Positions 14,758 to 18,189 of a stretch of DNA of 18,189 nucleotides are shown here, in pieces. Below the pieces are notes generated by a model. The model had not been told where the DNA came from, made no database searches, and worked only from the letters and a program-made list of their open reading frames with translations. The stretch is taken from assembly GCA_002404895.1 (NCBI GenBank), contig DHKO01000018.1, positions 1-18,189 of the forward strand, in the 5' to 3' direction. Numbering within the stretch: position 1 is the first letter of the stretch; each line of letters starts with the position of its first letter. The translations under genes and the position numbers were made by a program. The stretch comes from Treponema sp. UBA4692 (GTDB lineage: Bacteria > Spirochaetota > Spirochaetia > Treponematales > Treponemataceae).

Positions 14758-14893
14758 AAAGAAATGCGGGCGATTTTCTGCAAGGAAATTTGTATTTTGG
14801 ACAAAAAGTTATAAGCGAACGCAAATCAAAACATCCAGCTTTCCGTAAAAATCAATTTTTTTACATTATTTTTCGATTTTTGACTTTTTGCCC

Positions 14894-14925
14894 TTGAATA
14901 AAAATTCAAAACAATATAGTATATT
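14894..14925 (+). promoter_or_regulatory. Promoter region of tRNA-Arg
   Basis: TTGAAT (14894-14899) is followed by TATAGTATATT (14915-14925), which offers several -10 choices (TATAGT, TAGTAT, TATATT). It includes the 13-mer AAACAATATAGTA also found in the secA promoter. The tRNA begins 13 bases later. Confidence 0.5.
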
Positions 14926-14937
14926 CAAACATAAGTT

Positions 14938-15012
14938 GAGATTGTAGCTCAGCTGGATTAGAGCATCTGCCTTCTAAGCAGAGGGTCGCCCGTTCGAGTC
15001 GGGCCAGTCTCA
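14938..15012 (+). tRNA. tRNA-Arg (anticodon TCT)
   Basis: A complete 75-base cloverleaf is visible. The acceptor arms are GAGATTG/CAGTCTC, the D arm GCTC/GAGC, and the anticodon arm TCTGC/GCAGA with loop CTTCTAA, giving anticodon TCT, which reads AGA. The variable loop is GGGTC, the T arm GCCCG/CGGGC with TTCGAGT, and the discriminator is A at 15012. CCA is not encoded and must be added enzymatically. The gene stands alone with its own promoter and terminator. Confidence 0.96.
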
Positions 15013-15015
15013 CAT

Positions 15016-15048
15016 AAAGCCTGTTCGTTTTGAGCAGGCTTTTTTTTT
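15016..15048 (+). terminator. tRNA-Arg terminator
   Basis: AAAGCCTG (15016-15023) pairs with CAGGCTTT (15035-15042), and a T-run continues to 15048. It starts 4 bases after the tRNA. Confidence 0.9.
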
Positions 15049-15144
15049 ATTTTAAAAACGGAAACGTCCGCCTTAATTCAGCGGTTGCTTAACGAGTTTT
15101 GTTCCAAAACTCGCGGAAATCACAAAAAAATCGAAAGAGGAAGC

Positions 15145-15182
15145 GTCATTTTTTTCAGATTCTGAATCAAGTTCAGAATGAC
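15145..15182. repeat. Short GTCAT...ATGAC element, related to 4852-4942
   Basis: GTCAT (15145-15149) and ATGAC (15178-15182) bound a segment containing GATTCTGAATCAAGTTCAGA. On the minus strand ATTCTGA and TCAGAAT form a 7-bp hairpin followed by A-rich sequence. It lies just downstream of the GH18 gene. Confidence 0.55.
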
Positions 15183-15207
15183 AAACTTTTTTCTCTCAAA
15201 ATCCCAA

Positions 15208-16242
15208 TTATTCAACTTTCAAAAAATTCCAAAGCCCAGGATTTTCCTGTCCGACGCGCCAAAACGCGATTCTTGAAACGCCCTCGTTTTTGTAGCTTTC
15301 AAGACGGCTTATTTCAGATTCTGTGTCGTCAAAATAAAGCGTGATAGTCCGCTTTTTTTCAAGCTTGAAATATTTGTTTCCGTTTTTGTCGGTCTTTATG
15401 TCCGAATCTTTTACGTCCTGCTCATTTCTTATCCGCTCGACTGAAACATTGGTCCATGCTCTTCCGCCAATGTCCTCGTTTGACCATGCGCGGCCGTAAA
15501 AAGGCGCGCCCATTATGAGTTTTTCTTCTGGAATTACAGTTTTTGCGTACTCATAGATTTTTTTACCCCAGTCAGGAGACGCAACGGGTCCTGGCGCGCT
15601 CGTTGACCAGTGCTGGTCGTAAGCCATTATTATGATTTTGTCGGCGACGGTTGAAAGGCGTGCGTAGTCATAAGGGTCTTTTTCAAGAGTTTTTGTCCGC
15701 GCCGGAATTGCGACGGTGAGCATTTTTCCTTTGAGCTTCTTTTTTAGAGTCTTTAAGAAATCGTAGAAAACCATATCGTCGTTTTTGGGAACTAATTCCC
15801 AGTCAATTTGAAGCCCGTCGTAAGTTTCCGAAGCCTTTAAAAGCTGCTTTATGATTTTTTTTCGAAGCTCTTTTGTGGAAAGAAGCAAATGTGTCTGCCC
15901 GCGCGAGTCGCAGCTTGTAACAAAGTGGACCCGCCCTGCATAGTCTGGGAAAAACTTTTCGCGCGCGGGCGGCTCTGGAATGTTTCCGTACTGGTCAACC
16001 GCTTCCCAAAAATAGCCGATATCAGTTACCGGGAAAACAGTCGAGAAAGAATCCTCGCGGCCGGTCATAACGTAGCCCCAAATCTCAGAAAAAGAAAGCT
16101 TGGAATATTTTTCCGGCAAATTTTCTTCCGTTTCGCCGCCTTGAAAAGCGTTTTCAGCAGAAAGATTTTCTGAAAAAGCAAAAGCGCAGACAAAAAACGC
16201 GATAAAAAACGATAATAATGAAGATTTTTGATTTTTTGACAT
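15208..16242 (-). CDS. Secreted GH18-type glycoside hydrolase
   Basis: The 344-residue product starts with a signal peptide (basic MSKNQK, then a hydrophobic core to about residue 24), so it acts in the periplasm or outside. The remainder is a TIM-barrel protein of glycoside hydrolase family 18, the group that includes chitinases and the YaaH/SleL cortex hydrolases. The catalytic strand reads YDGLQIDWE (141-149): of the usual DxxDxDxE, Asp142, Asp147 and catalytic Glu149 are kept, but the middle Asp is Gln145. Other landmarks are KIIIMAYDQHW (202-212), LIMGAPFYGRAW and the closing IAFWRVGQEN with the barrel-floor Trp. GAGG precedes the ATG. The substrate is unknown; peptidoglycan or an amino-sugar polymer is possible. 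It appears to be a single-gene transcript. Confidence 0.85.
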   Translation of the reverse strand: MSKNQKSSLLSFFIAFFVCAFAFSENLSAENAFQGGETEENLPEKYSKLSFSEIWGYVMTGREDSFSTVFPVTDIGYFWEAVDQYGNIPEPPAREKFFPDYAGRVHFVTSCDSRGQTHLLLSTKELRKKIIKQLLKASETYDGLQIDWELVPKNDDMVFYDFLKTLKKKLKGKMLTVAIPARTKTLEKDPYDYARLSTVADKIIIMAYDQHWSTSAPGPVASPDWGKKIYEYAKTVIPEEKLIMGAPFYGRAWSNEDIGGRAWTNVSVERIRNEQDVKDSDIKTDKNGNKYFKLEKKRTITLYFDDTESEISRLESYKNEGVSRIAFWRVGQENPGLWNFLKVE

Positions 16243-16340
16243 GGAATCCTCGCTGAGGCAGAAACTTTTGATGAAAAAGCCCGTTCAGCGCGGAAAAAGC
16301 ACATAAAAAATGCTACGCCAGATTGCAGCGGCGCGAAGCG

Positions 16341-16436
16341 TTGCCGGACTTTCTTTTTTGTTTTGAGAAAATTCTAACGGATTTTTTCAGCAAAAAAAAG
16401 GCGTTTTTAATGAATTTTCCGCTGAAAGTCCGGCAA
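16341..16436. repeat. 13-bp perfect inverted repeat, ~70 bases apart
   Basis: TTGCCGGACTTTC (16341-16353) and GAAAGTCCGGCAA (16424-16436) are exact reverse complements. The segment between is AT-rich and holds no supportable gene. It lies in the 302-base gap between the uracil permease and GH18 genes and could be a large hairpin or remnant of a small mobile element. Confidence 0.6.
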
Positions 16437-16460
16437 TGGAGCCGCGAAGACGGCAGAACC

Positions 16461-16508
16461 GCGAAAAGCTGGGCATTGTATAAAGACAAAAATGCGAAGC
16501 TTTTCGCA
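16461..16508 (-). terminator. Inverted repeats downstream of uraA, possible terminator
   Basis: TGCGAAGCTTTTCGCA (16493-16508) makes a 6-bp stem with a 4-base loop, followed on the minus strand by ATTTTTG. GCGAAAAGCT (16461-16470) and AGCTTTTCGC (16498-16507) form a competing 10-bp stem. It lies about 40 bases after the uraA stop. Confidence 0.5.
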
Positions 16509-16544
16509 GTGTTCAGCTGCTCAAGAAAATCTCCGTCCAAAAAA

Positions 16545-17840
16545 TCAGTCTTTTTCCCGGATTATGAGGTTCAGGAAAACGCCAACGACAGTTGCAAGAG
16601 CGACTCCGGCAAGCGAGAACGTGAATTCGCTTCCGATTTTGAACTGGAGCAAGCCGCCGCCGATTCCGAGCGTCAAAATAACTGACGCGACCGTGAGGTT
16701 TTTCCGCTTTGAGAAATCAACCTGCTTTTCAACGAGCGTTCTCATTCCTGAAGCCGCGATGAGTCCGTACAAAAGCATGCAGACGCCGCCGAGAACCGGG
16801 CTTGGAATTGTCGAGATAAGCGCGCCGAATTTCGGGCAGAACGACAAGATTATCGCAATTACAGCCGCGCCGCCGATTACCCATACAGAATAGACTTTTG
16901 TGATTGCCATAACGCCGATGTTTTCGCCGTAAGTTGTGTTTGGCGGACCGCCCCAGACTGCCGCCCAAGCGGTCGCGAATCCGTCGCCGGTCAAAGTTCT
17001 GTGAAGTCCCGGGTCTTTTGTGAAGTCTTTTCCGACTACGGTTGAAGTTGTGATTGTGTCTCCCAAATGCTCGCAGATTGTCGAAATCGAGATGATTATG
17101 AATGTTACGATTGCGACAACGTTGAATTTCGGAGCCAGCCAGTAGTAATGTCCGGCCTCGTCAGTGTGAAGGAACGGAAGACCAATCCATTTTGCCTCTG
17201 CGACTTTTGAAAAATCAATCAGTTTGTAATTGTCGAAGAAAAGCCCCAAAATCAGGACAAAAATGTATCCTGAAACAAGGCCGATAAGAATTGAAAGCGT
17301 GTTGAAGAATCCCTTGAAATAAATCGTCGCGATAATCGCCATCAAAAGCGTGAAAATCGAAATGCTGAGCGCGACCAGCGAATATTTTCCGTTGATGTAC
17401 ATTGCGGAGTTGATTGCGCTTCCTGAAAGCGACATTCCAATCACGATGATTACCGAGCCGATTACGACCGGCGGCAAAGCCTTGTCAATCCACGATTTTC
17501 CTGAAATTTTCACGATTGCGGCGACAACGCAGTAAAAAATTCCCGCGAAAATCGCGCCGCCCATCGCATAAGGAACGCCGTAAGCCTGCCCGATGCTGAT
17601 TAAGGCAGGAATAAAGGCGAACGACGAGCCTAAGAAAGCCGGAACTTTCGCGCCTGTAATCAGGATATAAATCAAAGTTCCTGTTCCTGCGGTAAAAAGC
17701 GCAGTTGAAGTGCTTAGCCCCGTCAAAAGCGGAACTAAAACCGTAGCTCCAAACATAGCAAACACGTGCTGAATGCTAAGCGGAATCCACCGGGAAAGCG
17801 GCGGACGGTCATGAGGACCTAAAATCTCTTTTTGAGCCAT
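16545..17840 (-). CDS. uraA: Uracil permease (UraA/NAT family)
   Basis: The 431-residue product is a nucleobase:cation symporter of the NAT/NCS2 family, most like UraA, which brings uracil in with protons across the inner membrane for pyrimidine salvage. It is highly hydrophobic, consistent with about 14 membrane segments. Signatures are ISTICEHLGDT with Glu257 (UraA Glu241 position by motif), DPGLHRTLTGDGFAT, and PPNTTYGENIGVMAITKVYS with Glu306 (UraA Glu290 position), then SPVLGGVCMLLYGLIAASGMRTL. The length is close to UraA. ATG at 17840 follows AGGAG with good spacing. No pyrimidine gene lies nearby in the window, and I see no clear PyrR attenuator in the ~350 bases upstream. Confidence 0.93.
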   Translation of the reverse strand: MAQKEILGPHDRPPLSRWIPLSIQHVFAMFGATVLVPLLTGLSTSTALFTAGTGTLIYILITGAKVPAFLGSSFAFIPALISIGQAYGVPYAMGGAIFAGIFYCVVAAIVKISGKSWIDKALPPVVIGSVIIVIGMSLSGSAINSAMYINGKYSLVALSISIFTLLMAIIATIYFKGFFNTLSILIGLVSGYIFVLILGLFFDNYKLIDFSKVAEAKWIGLPFLHTDEAGHYYWLAPKFNVVAIVTFIIISISTICEHLGDTITTSTVVGKDFTKDPGLHRTLTGDGFATAWAAVWGGPPNTTYGENIGVMAITKVYSVWVIGGAAVIAIILSFCPKFGALISTIPSPVLGGVCMLLYGLIAASGMRTLVEKQVDFSKRKNLTVASVILTLGIGGGLLQFKIGSEFTFSLAGVALATVVGVFLNLIIREKD

Positions 17841-17899
17841 AATAAAAACTCCTGTATTCTTTTTATTATCGGAAAATTCGTTTTGGGATTAACTTTAGA

Positions 17900-18140
17900 A
17901 AATTAAAAAGAGGAAGAGAAAAGGCTTATGCAATGGAGAAGAGGGATACGGAATGAGGGAAGCGGAATAAGGAATGAGAAATTGTGGGAGCGGAATAAGG
18001 GAAGAGAGACACGGAATGAGAGATTGAGGGAAGCGGGAATAAGGCAAATAGAAAGTTTAGGGCAACGGAGATAATGGGAAGCGGAATGAAGAAGACGAAA
18101 ATGCGGAAATCGGAACAAAACGGCGTGCAAGGGAGGGAGG
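17900..18140. repeat. Purine-rich degenerate repeat tract upstream of uraA
   Basis: The plus strand is strongly biased to A and G. The motif (A/G)CGGAATRAGG-like recurs imperfectly, for example near 17949, 17962, 17990, 18012, 18033 and 18080. No coding frame is convincing on either strand. The 17841-18189 stretch otherwise shows nothing clear. It could be slipped repeat DNA or a leader/promoter region for uraA. Confidence 0.5.
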
Positions 18141-18189
18141 CGACATAAATTCTCGCCCCCAACTTTAGACCCTGTAAAAAAATCTGTGT

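Noticed and set aside
16323..16685. 120-codon plus-strand frame between GH18 and uraA
   Set aside because: It overlaps the uraA 3' end, has no family likeness and runs through the inverted repeats.

Overview
The window looks like chromosomal DNA from a spirochaete of the Treponema type. The best evidence is a four-gene flagellar cluster in spirochaetal order (flbB, fliK, flgD, flgE). Its FlgE carries a Lys at residue 165 and its only Cys at residue 178, the two residues that form the lysinoalanine cross-link in treponemal hooks. FlbB is a periplasmic-flagellum collar protein, and the hexokinase and the second part of SecA also read as treponemal. The genus is an inference from protein features; no search could be run.

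Layout. Bases 1-404 hold a ~20-bp TATAAY repeat block, hairpins, a terminator and a promoter. secA (405-3164, +) follows and ends in a strong terminator. A 44-residue Gly/Asn/Pro-rich small protein (3429-3563, +) comes next, preceded by three consecutive inverted repeats. On the minus strand there is a YhcC/TIGR01212-type radical SAM protein (3771-4751), then the flagellar group (5062-9332), which ends in its own terminator and has a near-consensus sigma-28 promoter ahead of flgD. Behind it lie a 972-residue exported protein with a metallopeptidase-like head and probable propeller and barrel regions (9406-12324), and a hexokinase (12334-13650) probably cotranscribed with it.

Bases 13651-15207 are mostly non-coding and the most unusual part: a hairpin cluster, a small XRE-type regulator (14018-14365), an array of nine palindromic 12-bp motifs at 22-23-bp steps (14483-14676), a second short array at 21-22-bp steps, and a tRNA-Arg(TCT) with promoter and terminator. 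The 9-bp core of the array motif also overlaps the start of the XRE gene, so regulator and array may form one system. The window closes with a secreted GH18-type protein (15208-16242, -), a region of inverted repeats, a UraA-type uracil permease (16545-17840, -) and a purine-rich degenerate repeat tract.

The strongest points for a second look are the XRE/palindrome array and the mosaic secA. In secA, codon choice and protein character change abruptly around 1020-1150: the first part resembles clostridial SecA and the rest treponemal SecA. This is either a recombination event or an assembly chimera.
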